Source: an uncultured Steroidobacter sp.
GTDB taxonomy: Bacteria; Pseudomonadota; Gammaproteobacteria; Steroidobacterales; Steroidobacteraceae
Length of the DNA stretch: 64,000 nt
Assembly: GCA_938008435.1 (NCBI GenBank)
Contig: CALLKK010000021.1
Span: 1 to 64,000 of the forward strand
Reading direction: 5' to 3'
Of this stretch, positions 42,685 through 50,907 are shown in pieces (position 1 is the stretch's first letter; each line of letters starts with the position of its first letter). The position numbers and the translations under genes are program-made. The notes below the pieces were generated by a model. It was not told where the DNA came from, did not search any database, and saw only the letters and a list, made by a program, of their open reading frames with translations.

Positions 42685-44136
42685 ATGAACCTTCGCGTCG
42701 TTCAGCGCATCTTCGGCCTGCTGCTGATGCTCTTCAGCCTCACGATGCTGCCGCCGATGGCAGTGGGGCTGTACTTCCGCGACGGCAATTGGCAACCGTT
42801 TCTCGATGCATTCGTCGCGCTGGCCATCCTCGGCGCGCTCGTGTGGTGGCCGGTGCGCAAGCATCAGCGCGAGCTGCGCCTGCGCGACGGCTTTCTCGTA
42901 GTGGCCCTGTTCTGGATCGTGCTCGGCGTGGCGGGCGCCGCGCCGCTCCTGCTCTCGCAGCGGCTAGACATGACGCTCACGGATGCGATCTTCGAAGCCG
43001 TCTCGGGATTCACCACCACCGGCGCCATCATCTTTCCGCGGCTCGAAGCGTTGCCGATCTCGGTCCTCTACTACCGCAGCCAGATCGAGTGGCTCGGCGG
43101 CATCGGCATCATCGTGTTGGCGGTGGCGCTGCTGCCGATGCTGGGCGTCGGCGGCATGCAGCTGCTGCGCGCCGAAACGCCGGGACCGGTCAAGGACTCG
43201 AAGCTCACGCCGCGCATCACCGAAACGGCGAAGGCGCTCTGGCTCATTTATCTCGCAATCACCGTCGCGTGCGCGTTCGCCTATTGGGCGGCAGGCATGT
43301 CGGCGTTCGATGCCATCACGCATTCATTCGCCACGGTCTCGACGGGCGGCAACTCGACGCGCGATCAGAGCCTGGCGTACTTCGACAGCCCGCTCATCGA
43401 ATGTGTCGCCGTGGTCTTCATGTTCATCGGCGCGGTGAACTTCTCCCTGCACTTTTTCGCCTGGCGTCATCGGCGACTCTCGAGCTACTTCCGCGATCCT
43501 GAGTTTCGCGCCTACGTGCGTGTGCTCATCGTGGCGATCGTCGGCTACACGCTCGTGCTGTGGCTCACGCGCTATGCGCAGGAACCTGGGCATGCGCTGC
43601 GCCTTGCGCTCTTTCACGCCGTCTCGATGCAGACGACGTCGGGCTTCGTGACCGACGACTTCACGCATTGGCCGGGCGCGCTGCCGCTCATCTTGATCCT
43701 GTCGGCCTGCGTAGGCGGCTGCGCCGGGTCGACCTCCGGCGGCATGAAGATGGTGCGCTGGCTGCTGCTCCTCAAGCAGGGTCAACGCGAGATTACCCAG
43801 CTCGTGCATCCGAATGCGGAACTGCCGGTCAAGCTCGGTGCCAAACCGATGAACAAGCGGGTGATCGATGCGGTCTGGGGATTCTTCGCCGTATACGTCA
43901 TGGCGTTCAGCGTGCTGATGATCGCGATGCTCGCCACGGGCGTCGATCAGGTGACGGCCTTCTCCGCGATCGCTGCCTGCATGACGAACGCCGGGACCGG
44001 GCTGGCGGACGTGGTTACCAACTTCACCTCGCTGACGGATACGGGCAAGTGGATTTGCGTGCTCGCGATGCTGCTCGGCCGCCTCGAGGTTTTTCCGCTG
44101 CTCGTGCTCGTGTCCGGAACTTTCTGGCGCAAGTAG
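42685..44136 (+). CDS. trkH: Trk K+ transporter membrane subunit TrkH
   Basis: Pore-forming subunit of Trk K+ uptake. The 483-aa product is polytopic with four P-loop repeats carrying filter glycines (FTTTGAIIF, FATVSTGGNSTRD, QTTSGFVTDDF, ACMTNAGTGLADV) and the family segment CAGSTSGGMKMVR. It binds the TrkA ring encoded immediately upstream. Confidence 0.96.
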   Translation: MNLRVVQRIFGLLLMLFSLTMLPPMAVGLYFRDGNWQPFLDAFVALAILGALVWWPVRKHQRELRLRDGFLVVALFWIVLGVAGAAPLLLSQRLDMTLTDAIFEAVSGFTTTGAIIFPRLEALPISVLYYRSQIEWLGGIGIIVLAVALLPMLGVGGMQLLRAETPGPVKDSKLTPRITETAKALWLIYLAITVACAFAYWAAGMSAFDAITHSFATVSTGGNSTRDQSLAYFDSPLIECVAVVFMFIGAVNFSLHFFAWRHRRLSSYFRDPEFRAYVRVLIVAIVGYTLVLWLTRYAQEPGHALRLALFHAVSMQTTSGFVTDDFTHWPGALPLILILSACVGGCAGSTSGGMKMVRWLLLLKQGQREITQLVHPNAELPVKLGAKPMNKRVIDAVWGFFAVYVMAFSVLMIAMLATGVDQVTAFSAIAACMTNAGTGLADVVTNFTSLTDTGKWICVLAMLLGRLEVFPLLVLVSGTFWRK

Positions 44137-44223
44137 CGCTTTTCCGCGGGCCATGCCCCGGTGTGCAGGCGTTAGGACACGCGCGCCGTCGGTCTCGAGC
44201 TTGCAGTATTGCCGCTGAATCGA

Positions 44224-46542
44224 ATGCGACTGTCGAAAACACTCAAGAAATACCGCAAACGCATCCTGAGCGGGCTCGCGCTCGTCTTCGGTATTGCGCT
44301 CATCGCTCTGCTCGTCTGGGTGTTCTTGCTCGACCGCACGATCACGGCGCAGTTCGAAGGACGGCGCTGGAGCTTGCCGGCGCAGGTCTATGCCGAGCCG
44401 ACCGAGCTCTATGTCGGCAGCCCGCTCACCGCCGATGCGATCGAGCTCGAGCTGCGGCAGCTCGGCTATCGACGCGTCGATGAACTCAAGCAGCCGGGCA
44501 GCTATCGTCGCCGCGGCGGACAGATCGAGCTCATCAATCGTCGCTTTCAGTTCTGGGACGCGCTCCAGGAGCCCGAGCAGCTCACGATCGTCGCCTCGAA
44601 CCGCGGCATTCAGAGCATTCGCAACGCACGCGGCGAGGACGTGCCGATCTTCAGGCTCGATCCGCTCCTCATCGGCAGCATCTTTCCGATCCACGGCGAG
44701 GACCGCATCATCGTGCGGCCCGAAGAAGTGCCGCCGCTCCTGCCGGCAGCGCTGAAAGTCGTCGAAGACCGCAAGTTCGATTCGCATCACGGCCTCGACT
44801 TCGGCGCGATCGCGCGCGCTGCCTTCGTCAATCTGCGCGCGGGGTCGATTCAGCAAGGCGGCTCCACGCTCACGCAACAGCTCGTCAAGAGCTACTTCCT
44901 CGACAGCCGCCGCACGTTCGGCCGCAAGATCGAGGAAGCGGTCATGGCCGTGCTTCTCGAGCTGCATTTCGAGAAGCAGGACTTGATGAATGCGTACATC
45001 AACGAGATTTATCTCGGGCAGGATGGGCGCCGCGCGATCCACGGCTTCGGCCTTGCGAGCCAGTTTTATTTCGGCAAGCCCGCGGCCGAGCTGCAGCTGC
45101 ACGAGATCGCGTTGCTCGTCGCGATCGTGCGCGGTCCGTCGTACTACGATCCGCGCCGCCATCCGGAGCGTGCTCGCACGCGGCGCAATCTCGTGCTCGA
45201 TCTCATGGCCGAGCACGGCGTCATCGATCAGCAAGCCGCCGAGCGCGCCAAGCAGCGCCCGCTCGGCATCGTGAACGCGAAGACGCAAGCAGCCGGCTAT
45301 TACCCGGCGTTCTTGGATCTCGTGCGCCGCACGCTGCGCCGCGATTACCGCGAGGAAGATCTCACCGAAGCGGGACTCAAGATTTTCTCGACGCTCAATC
45401 CGCATGCGCAGAGCGAGGCGGAGAAGATTCTCGCCGCAGAACTCGAGCGGCTTGAAAAGGTGCGTAATCAAAAGACCACCCAGCCGCTGCAAGGCGTCGT
45501 CGTGATCACGCGCCCGCACAACGGCGAAGTGATCGCCGTCGTCGGCGGACGCGACGCGAGCTTCGAAGGCTTCAATCGCGCGCTCGATGCCAAGCGCTCG
45601 ATCGGCTCGCTCGTCAAGCCTGTTATCTATCTCGCCGCGCTCGAAACGGGTCGTTATCACGCCGCCTCGATCGTCGAGGATGCGCCGGTCGAGGTAAAGC
45701 TCTCCAACAAACAGGTCTGGCGGCCGCAGAACATCACGCAAGAAGTCTACGGACCCGTGCCGCTGGTGCGGGCATTGGCGCAATCGCTCAATCTCGCGAC
45801 GGTACGCCTCGGTCTCGACGTGGGTCTGCCGGAAGTTGCGCGCGAGTTTCAGAAGCTCGGCCTCGAACGCGAGGTGCCGGAGCTGCCGTCGATCCTGCTC
45901 GGCGCCATCGACGTCTCGCCGCTCGAAGTCGCGCAGCTCTACAACGCGCTGGCGAACGGCGGCTTCAACACGCGTCTGCGCGCCGTGCGCGCGGTGCTCG
46001 ATGAGCAAGGCAAGCCGCTCAAGGCGTTCGGCCTCGAGGTCACACAGGTGGCCGATCCGGCGCCGGTCTATCAGCTCAATCAAATGCTCGTGCAAGTGAT
46101 CGAGCACGGCAGCGGGCGCGGCGCGCGCGCCTATCTGCCGCGAAGCATCGTCGTGGCCGGCAAGTCGGGGACGTCTTCCGACTATCGCGATAGTTGGTTC
46201 GCGGGTTTTTCCGGCAGTCACCTTGCCGTCGTCTGGGTCGGCCACGACGACAACTCACCGACGGGCTTCACCGGCTCGTCCGGCGCCCTGCCGATCTGGG
46301 CAAAGATCATGAATACGCTCGAGACGACTTCGTGGAGCGCACCGGCGCCGGAAGGACTTGAAGAGCGGTGGATCGAATTCCAGACGGGCCTCGCGGCGAA
46401 GCCGGGTTGCGGCGAGGACATCATTTCCGTCGCCCTGCCGCCGAACGTAGAGTTAGCGCCGGCCGCAGGCTGCGCAGAACCCGGCGTGATCGAATCGCTC
46501 GGCGAGCGCGCCCGCGAATGGTGGCGCAACCTGACGCGTTGA
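44224..46542 (+). CDS. mrcB: Penicillin-binding protein 1B
   Basis: Bifunctional class A PBP that polymerises and crosslinks peptidoglycan. The 772-aa product has an N-terminal membrane anchor and the UB2H domain region. The GT51 domain carries catalytic E181 in EDRKFDSHHG and the GGSTLTQQLVK motif. The transpeptidase domain carries SxxK at S462 (GSLVKP), SxN (QSLN) and the KSG triad at 647. The UB2H-like segment (AEPTELYVGSPLTA) points to PBP1B. ATG 44224 is favoured; an in-frame TTG lies 15 bp upstream. A TPR lipoprotein gene follows closely. Confidence 0.95.
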   Translation: MRLSKTLKKYRKRILSGLALVFGIALIALLVWVFLLDRTITAQFEGRRWSLPAQVYAEPTELYVGSPLTADAIELELRQLGYRRVDELKQPGSYRRRGGQIELINRRFQFWDALQEPEQLTIVASNRGIQSIRNARGEDVPIFRLDPLLIGSIFPIHGEDRIIVRPEEVPPLLPAALKVVEDRKFDSHHGLDFGAIARAAFVNLRAGSIQQGGSTLTQQLVKSYFLDSRRTFGRKIEEAVMAVLLELHFEKQDLMNAYINEIYLGQDGRRAIHGFGLASQFYFGKPAAELQLHEIALLVAIVRGPSYYDPRRHPERARTRRNLVLDLMAEHGVIDQQAAERAKQRPLGIVNAKTQAAGYYPAFLDLVRRTLRRDYREEDLTEAGLKIFSTLNPHAQSEAEKILAAELERLEKVRNQKTTQPLQGVVVITRPHNGEVIAVVGGRDASFEGFNRALDAKRSIGSLVKPVIYLAALETGRYHAASIVEDAPVEVKLSNKQVWRPQNITQEVYGPVPLVRALAQSLNLATVRLGLDVGLPEVAREFQKLGLEREVPELPSILLGAIDVSPLEVAQLYNALANGGFNTRLRAVRAVLDEQGKPLKAFGLEVTQVADPAPVYQLNQMLVQVIEHGSGRGARAYLPRSIVVAGKSGTSSDYRDSWFAGFSGSHLAVVWVGHDDNSPTGFTGSSGALPIWAKIMNTLETTSWSAPAPEGLEERWIEFQTGLAAKPGCGEDIISVALPPNVELAPAAGCAEPGVIESLGERAREWWRNLTR

Positions 46543-46560
46543 TCCGTCAGCAACGAACTC

Positions 46561-47115
46561 ATGAACGAGAACGCGATGCGAACCCGAATCAGACGACTCG
46601 GTTGGCTCCTTGCGAGCCTGTATTTCGCCGGCTGCGCCGTGCCCTCGCCGTACGAGCCCCCGGCGCCGCCGCAACCGACGCCCTCGGACGAGCGCGGCTC
46701 GCAGGTCGAAACCCAGCCAGGCTCCCCGCCGACGACGGTCGAGGAATCGCAGCCGCTGCCGGCGCCCCCGCCGCGCGAGCCGACGCTCGGAGCCGCTTCG
46801 CAGGCGCTCGTCCAGCAAGCTCAGGCCCAGCTGGCCGTAAAGAACTACGCCGTAGCCGCCGGCTCGATCGAACGTGCGCTGCGCATCGAACCGGACAACC
46901 CGCTGCTGTGGATCGAACTGGCGAAGGTCCGCCAGGCGGAAGGCAACTACGTCCAGGCGGAGAACCTGGCGCGCAAGGCCGTATCGATGTCCGTCCAAGC
47001 CCCGCGCACCCAAGCGCAGGCGTGGCAGCTGATCGCGGAAACCTATCGGGCGCGCGGCAAGAACATCGAGGCGCAGGACGCGGAGGCGAAGGCTAAAGCT
47101 CTCTTGCGCCGGTAG
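46561..47115 (+). CDS. Lipoprotein with TPR repeats, possible PBP1B partner
   Basis: The 184-aa preprotein has a lipoprotein signal (LLASLYFAGC) and a Pro-rich linker of about 60 residues. Two to three TPR units follow (AQAQLAVKNYAVAAGSIERAL, NPLLWIELAKVRQAEGNYVQ, AWQLIAETYRARGK). It starts 18 bp after mrcB. A role as an outer-membrane cofactor of PBP1B, like LpoB, is suggested by the context, but the protein is not homologous to LpoB as far as can be seen; CpoB-like TPR proteins are another comparison. ATG at 46576 is an equally possible start. Confidence 0.7.
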   Translation: MNENAMRTRIRRLGWLLASLYFAGCAVPSPYEPPAPPQPTPSDERGSQVETQPGSPPTTVEESQPLPAPPPREPTLGAASQALVQQAQAQLAVKNYAVAAGSIERALRIEPDNPLLWIELAKVRQAEGNYVQAENLARKAVSMSVQAPRTQAQAWQLIAETYRARGKNIEAQDAEAKAKALLRR

Positions 47116-47126
47116 ACGATGCCTTT

Positions 47127-47287
47127 ATCCCACTTTGGTGCACCCTTGACCCAACAAGCGACGGTGTCTTCCCACGAACGGTCAATACCGGCTTGCGGGT
47201 TACGCTCGTGAAGCGAAGACAAGCTGCTTATCCAAAGCTGTGGGATGAGGACACGCTATTTCCCTGAATTTACAAGCAAAGTGGGAT
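47127..47287. repeat. 161-bp non-coding segment bounded by an 11-bp inverted repeat
   Basis: ATCCCACTTTG (47127-47137) and CAAAGTGGGAT (47277-47287) are perfect inverted repeats at the ends of the TPR lipoprotein-dtd gap. No coding frame, transposase remnant or clear target duplication is visible. It may be a small non-autonomous element or a structured RNA. Confidence 0.45.
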
Positions 47288-47304
47288 CTTGCTAGGCACT
47301 GACG

Positions 47305-47769
47305 ATGATTGGCTTACTCCAGCGGGTTTCTCAGGCAAGCGTGACCGTCGAAGGCCGCACGGTCGGCGCCATCGGGCGCGGGCTGCTGGTGCTGGTGGCG
47401 GTCGAGCGCCACGACACGGAGGCGCAGGCGGATCGCCTGCTCGAGCGGATCCTGTCCTACCGGGTCTTTCCCGACGGCGACGGCAAAATGAACCGTAGCG
47501 TGACCGACATCGGGGGCGAGCTGCTGCTCGTCTCGCAATTCACGCTCGCCGCTGACACTTCGAAGGGGACGCGCCCCGGATTCAGCCCTGCGGCATCGCC
47601 CGAGCAAGGCCGTCGGCTTTTCGATTATTTCGTCGCCGCAGCCAGGCGTGTGCACGGGAAAGTCGCGACCGGGGAATTCGGCGCCGACATGCAGGTCTCA
47701 TTGATCAACGACGGGCCGGTCACGTTCTGGCTGCAAGTCAAACCCGTCGCCGACGCGCGCAACGTGTAG
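47305..47769 (+). CDS. dtd: D-aminoacyl-tRNA deacylase
   Basis: Removes D-amino acids (and glycine mischarged on tRNA-Ala) from tRNA. The 154-aa product starts MIGLLQRVSQASVTVEG and has the two active-site motifs SQFTLAADTSKGTRPGF and NDGPVTFWLQ (cis-Pro chiral-proofreading site), plus the Pro/Gly-rich contact region. Length is normal (145 in E. coli). Confidence 0.97.
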   Translation: MIGLLQRVSQASVTVEGRTVGAIGRGLLVLVAVERHDTEAQADRLLERILSYRVFPDGDGKMNRSVTDIGGELLLVSQFTLAADTSKGTRPGFSPAASPEQGRRLFDYFVAAARRVHGKVATGEFGADMQVSLINDGPVTFWLQVKPVADARNV

Positions 47770-47858
47770 GCCAAAGCGTGCACAGCGCGCGCCGGACGCG
47801 CGCACGCGCCCCCTTCAATTGGCGTATCATCCGACGGCTCACAGTCTGGAGAACAGGC

Positions 47859-48086
47859 ATGCTTAGTTTCAAAGAGCTCGTGGTCATCCTCCTGATCGCG
47901 CTACTCATCTTCGGCGCCAAGCGCCTGCGCACGATCGGATCGGACCTCGGCAGCGCCGTGCGCGGCTTCAGGAAAGCAATGAACGAGGGCGATGAGGAAG
48001 AGACGAAGCAGCTCTCGCAGAGCGGCCAAGACGCGACGTTCGATGCCAGCTCGAGCAAGCCGGGCAGCAAGTCATCGAGCGTCTAG
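47859..48086 (+). CDS. tatA: Sec-independent translocase subunit TatA
   Basis: Forms the Tat translocation pore. The 75-aa product has one N-terminal helix (LVVILLIALLIFGAKRLRTIG) with the Phe-Gly hinge, an amphipathic helix (DLGSAVRGFRKAMNEG) and a polar tail. ATG 47859 is preceded by GGAG; the longer upstream frame is not conserved. tatB follows after 12 bp. Confidence 0.95.
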   Translation: MLSFKELVVILLIALLIFGAKRLRTIGSDLGSAVRGFRKAMNEGDEEETKQLSQSGQDATFDASSSKPGSKSSSV

Positions 48087-48098
48087 CCTTCCTTCCGC

Positions 48099-48461
48099 AT
48101 GTTCGAGGTCGGTTTCAGCGAGATCGTCCTGATCTTAGGGATTGCCTTGCTCGTGCTCGGTCCGGAGAAGCTACCGGGCCTGGCTGCCAAGGTCGGTCAC
48201 TGGACAGGACGCGCGCGTGCAATGGCGCGGCAGTTGCGTACGCAACTCGAGCAGGAAGTCACGCTCGAGGAAATGGCGCGCTCGCGGCCCATGCACGCTC
48301 CGAGCGCGAGCCGTCCGTCCGCCGATCCGGCCGCAGCGCGCGAGGCCTCGACCACCGATCCTGCTTCCTTCGACAACACATCGCATGACGAATCGGGCAC
48401 ACCGTCCGCCGGCTACACACCCGATGCGTCCGACACGCCCACCTCTCGATCGTCGCAATGA
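48099..48461 (+). CDS. tatB: Sec-independent translocase subunit TatB
   Basis: Receptor subunit that binds twin-arginine signal peptides with TatC. The 120-aa product has the family start MFEVGFSEIVLILGIALLVLGPEKLPGLA, with Glu8 and the Gly-Pro hinge, then an amphipathic helix and a disordered Ser/Thr/Ala-rich tail. Its stop overlaps the tatC start (ATGA). Confidence 0.96.
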   Translation: MFEVGFSEIVLILGIALLVLGPEKLPGLAAKVGHWTGRARAMARQLRTQLEQEVTLEEMARSRPMHAPSASRPSADPAAAREASTTDPASFDNTSHDESGTPSAGYTPDASDTPTSRSSQ

Positions 48462-49216
48462 GCGACCATGAGCGCGAACAACTCGCCGAAGGGACGCTGC
48501 TCTCTCATCTGATGGAGTTGCGCGAGCGGCTGCTGCGCGCGGTTCTGGCGGTCGTGGTGCTGTTCATTCCTTGCGCGGTCTTTCAGAACGAGATCTTCAC
48601 GTTCATCGCGCTGCCGCTCATCGAAAAGCTGCCGCAGGGCGCGCAGATCATCGCGACAAGTCCCGTTGCGCCCGTGCTCGTGCCGCTCAAGCTCGCGTTC
48701 ATGGCGGCGCTCTTCATCGCCATGCCGTACGTGCTGTACCAGGCGTGGGCATTCGTTGCGCCGGGCCTTTACAAGCACGAGAAACGCTTCGCGCTGCCGC
48801 TTTTGCTCTCGAGCATCGTGCTCTTCTACGCGGGCGCCGCATTCGCGTATTTCGTCGTCTTTCCCTTGATGTTCGGCTTCCTGACCGTGACGGCGCCGCC
48901 TGTCGTCGTGATGATGACCGACATGGGAAATTACCTGAATTTCGTGCTGCTCCTCTTCTTCGCGTTCGGCGTGGCGTTCGAAATCCCGGTTGCGACCGTG
49001 CTGCTCGCGGCGACGGGGCTCGTGCGCGTCGAAACGATGGCGAAGAATCGCAGCTACGTGCTGCTCGGCATCTTCGTCGTCGCTGCGTTCTTGACGCCGC
49101 CGGATGTGATCTCGCAATGCTTCATGGCGGTGCCGATGTACTTCCTGTACGAGTTCGGCATCATCCTCTCGCGCGTGCTGCTTCGAAATCGCGCCACTGC
49201 CAGCGAGGCGGCCTAG
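48458..49216 (+). CDS. tatC: Sec-independent translocase subunit TatC
   Basis: Six-helix receptor that recognises the RR motif of Tat substrates. The 252-aa product has the conserved LLSHLMELRERLLRA N-terminus, AFVAPGLYKHEKRF loop, the FAFGVAFEIPV helix and the FLTPPDVISQCFMAVPMYFLYE stretch (Pro-Pro-Asp). tatABC form an overlapping operon; tatD is not adjacent. Likely substrates, such as cofactor-bearing periplasmic enzymes, lie outside this window. Confidence 0.97.
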   Translation: MSDHEREQLAEGTLLSHLMELRERLLRAVLAVVVLFIPCAVFQNEIFTFIALPLIEKLPQGAQIIATSPVAPVLVPLKLAFMAALFIAMPYVLYQAWAFVAPGLYKHEKRFALPLLLSSIVLFYAGAAFAYFVVFPLMFGFLTVTAPPVVVMMTDMGNYLNFVLLLFFAFGVAFEIPVATVLLAATGLVRVETMAKNRSYVLLGIFVVAAFLTPPDVISQCFMAVPMYFLYEFGIILSRVLLRNRATASEAA

Positions 49217-49383
49217 GGCCGCAAGCCCACCTCATGCGTAGGGCGGCGCCTGTATACATTGCGGCCGCCTTGCCCGATTCAGCACAGATGATGGAGACTC
49301 GCGTCTCGCGACGTCTTCGTACGTCCGACCTACAAGAGCACGATCGCGTCCACAGGGCGCGTTCCAGGGTGGCGAGCGCTTAG

Positions 49384-50895
49384 ATGAACACACCGGTCGC
49401 GAGCGATTCGACGCAACGTCCGCAAGCCTTCGGTCTGCCGCGCGGCATGATGACGCTCTTCTTCACGGAGATGTGGGAGCGTTTCACCTACTACGGCATG
49501 CGCGCGTTGCTGGTGCTGTTCCTTGCGGACGCAACACGCGGCGGATTCGGCCTCGACGATCGCACCGCCAACGCGATCTACGGTCTGTACATCTCGGCTT
49601 CCTACATCCTGTGTCTGCCGGGCGGCTGGATTGCCGATCGTCTGATCGGTGCGCGCCGGGCCGTTTGGTACGGCGGCATCCTCATCGCCCTCGGCAACTT
49701 GGTGCTCGCCTTCAGCGGCACGCCGAGCCTCTTTTATCTGGGTCTCATCGTCATCGTCTGCGGCGTGGGCCTGCTCAAGCCCAATGTCAGCGCGATGGTG
49801 GCCGACCTGTACCCCGAAGGCGGCGGACGACGCGACGCCGGATTCACCATCTTCTACATGGGCATCAACCTGGGCGGATTCCTGGGGCCGATCGTCACCG
49901 GGTTCCTCGCCGTGCGCTTCGGCTGGACGGCGGCATTCGCCGCCGGCGGCATCTTGATGGCGCTCGGTCTCGCGCAGTACCGCGCCTTTCAACATCATCT
50001 CGGCACAGCGGGCACGCACATCTCGGCCGCGCGCGGCGAGAACGATCCGGCATTGCAACGACGCAATTGGTATGCGGTGGCTGCGCTCGTCGCGGCCATC
50101 GTCATCGTGTACCTGCTCGCCTTCTTCGGCATTCTCGAGGTCAATCCGCTCACGCTCGCGCGCGGCACCGGCGGCGTGCTGATCGGCATCGCGGCGTTCT
50201 ATTTCGTCTACATGTTCCTCTTCGCGGGACTCGATCTCACCGAGAAGAAGCGCATGCTCGTGATCCTGTTCTTGTTCGTCGGCTGCGCCTTGTTCTGGGC
50301 GGGCTTCGAACAGACCGGCGCTTCGCTCAATCTGTTCGCCGAGCGCTATGTCGATCGCACGATCGATGCGTTCAACTTCGAGATCCCGACGGCGTGGTTC
50401 CAGTCGCTCAACTCGATCTACATCCTGGTCTTCGCCACGCCGTTCTCGATGCTGTGGGTCGCCCTCGCCAAGCGCAATCTCGACCCGTCCGCGCCCGCCA
50501 AGTTCGGCCTTGCGCTCATCCTGCTCGGGCTCGGTTTCGTGTTCATGGTGATCGCCGCCAACATCGTCTCGCAGGGCGGACAAGCGATGCCGTATCTGCT
50601 CGCGCTCACGTACCTGCTGCATACCTACGGCGAGCTCTGCCTGAGCCCGGTGGGCTTGAGCTACGTGACGAAGCTCGCGCCCTCGCGCTATGTGTCGCAG
50701 ATGATGGGCGTGTGGTTCCTCGCAACTTCCGTCGGCAACCTTTCGGCCGGGCTCCTTGCGGGCATGTTCGAAGCGGACAACTTGAGCGCGATGCCCGGCC
50801 AGTTCATGCAATTCGTGTACTTCGCGACCGGCGCCGGCATCGTGCTGCTGCTGTTGAGCAAGCCGGTCAAGAAACTGATGGGTGACATCCAGTAA
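49384..50895 (+). CDS. Proton-dependent oligopeptide transporter (POT/PTR2 family MFS)
   Basis: Inner-membrane H+-coupled di/tripeptide importer. The 503-aa protein has twelve to fourteen helices and the POT signature region: TEMWERFTYYGMRALLVLFL (ExxERFxYY), YLGLIVIVCGVGLLKPNVSAMVADLY, FTIFYMGINLGGFLGPI. The 167-bp gap upstream shows a TATACA box but no clear -35. The M2 peptidase gene starts 12 bp after it, so peptide uptake and periplasmic peptide cleavage appear co-expressed. Confidence 0.94.
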   Translation: MNTPVASDSTQRPQAFGLPRGMMTLFFTEMWERFTYYGMRALLVLFLADATRGGFGLDDRTANAIYGLYISASYILCLPGGWIADRLIGARRAVWYGGILIALGNLVLAFSGTPSLFYLGLIVIVCGVGLLKPNVSAMVADLYPEGGGRRDAGFTIFYMGINLGGFLGPIVTGFLAVRFGWTAAFAAGGILMALGLAQYRAFQHHLGTAGTHISAARGENDPALQRRNWYAVAALVAAIVIVYLLAFFGILEVNPLTLARGTGGVLIGIAAFYFVYMFLFAGLDLTEKKRMLVILFLFVGCALFWAGFEQTGASLNLFAERYVDRTIDAFNFEIPTAWFQSLNSIYILVFATPFSMLWVALAKRNLDPSAPAKFGLALILLGLGFVFMVIAANIVSQGGQAMPYLLALTYLLHTYGELCLSPVGLSYVTKLAPSRYVSQMMGVWFLATSVGNLSAGLLAGMFEADNLSAMPGQFMQFVYFATGAGIVLLLLSKPVKKLMGDIQ

Positions 50896-50907
50896 CAGGA
50901 GAATCCG

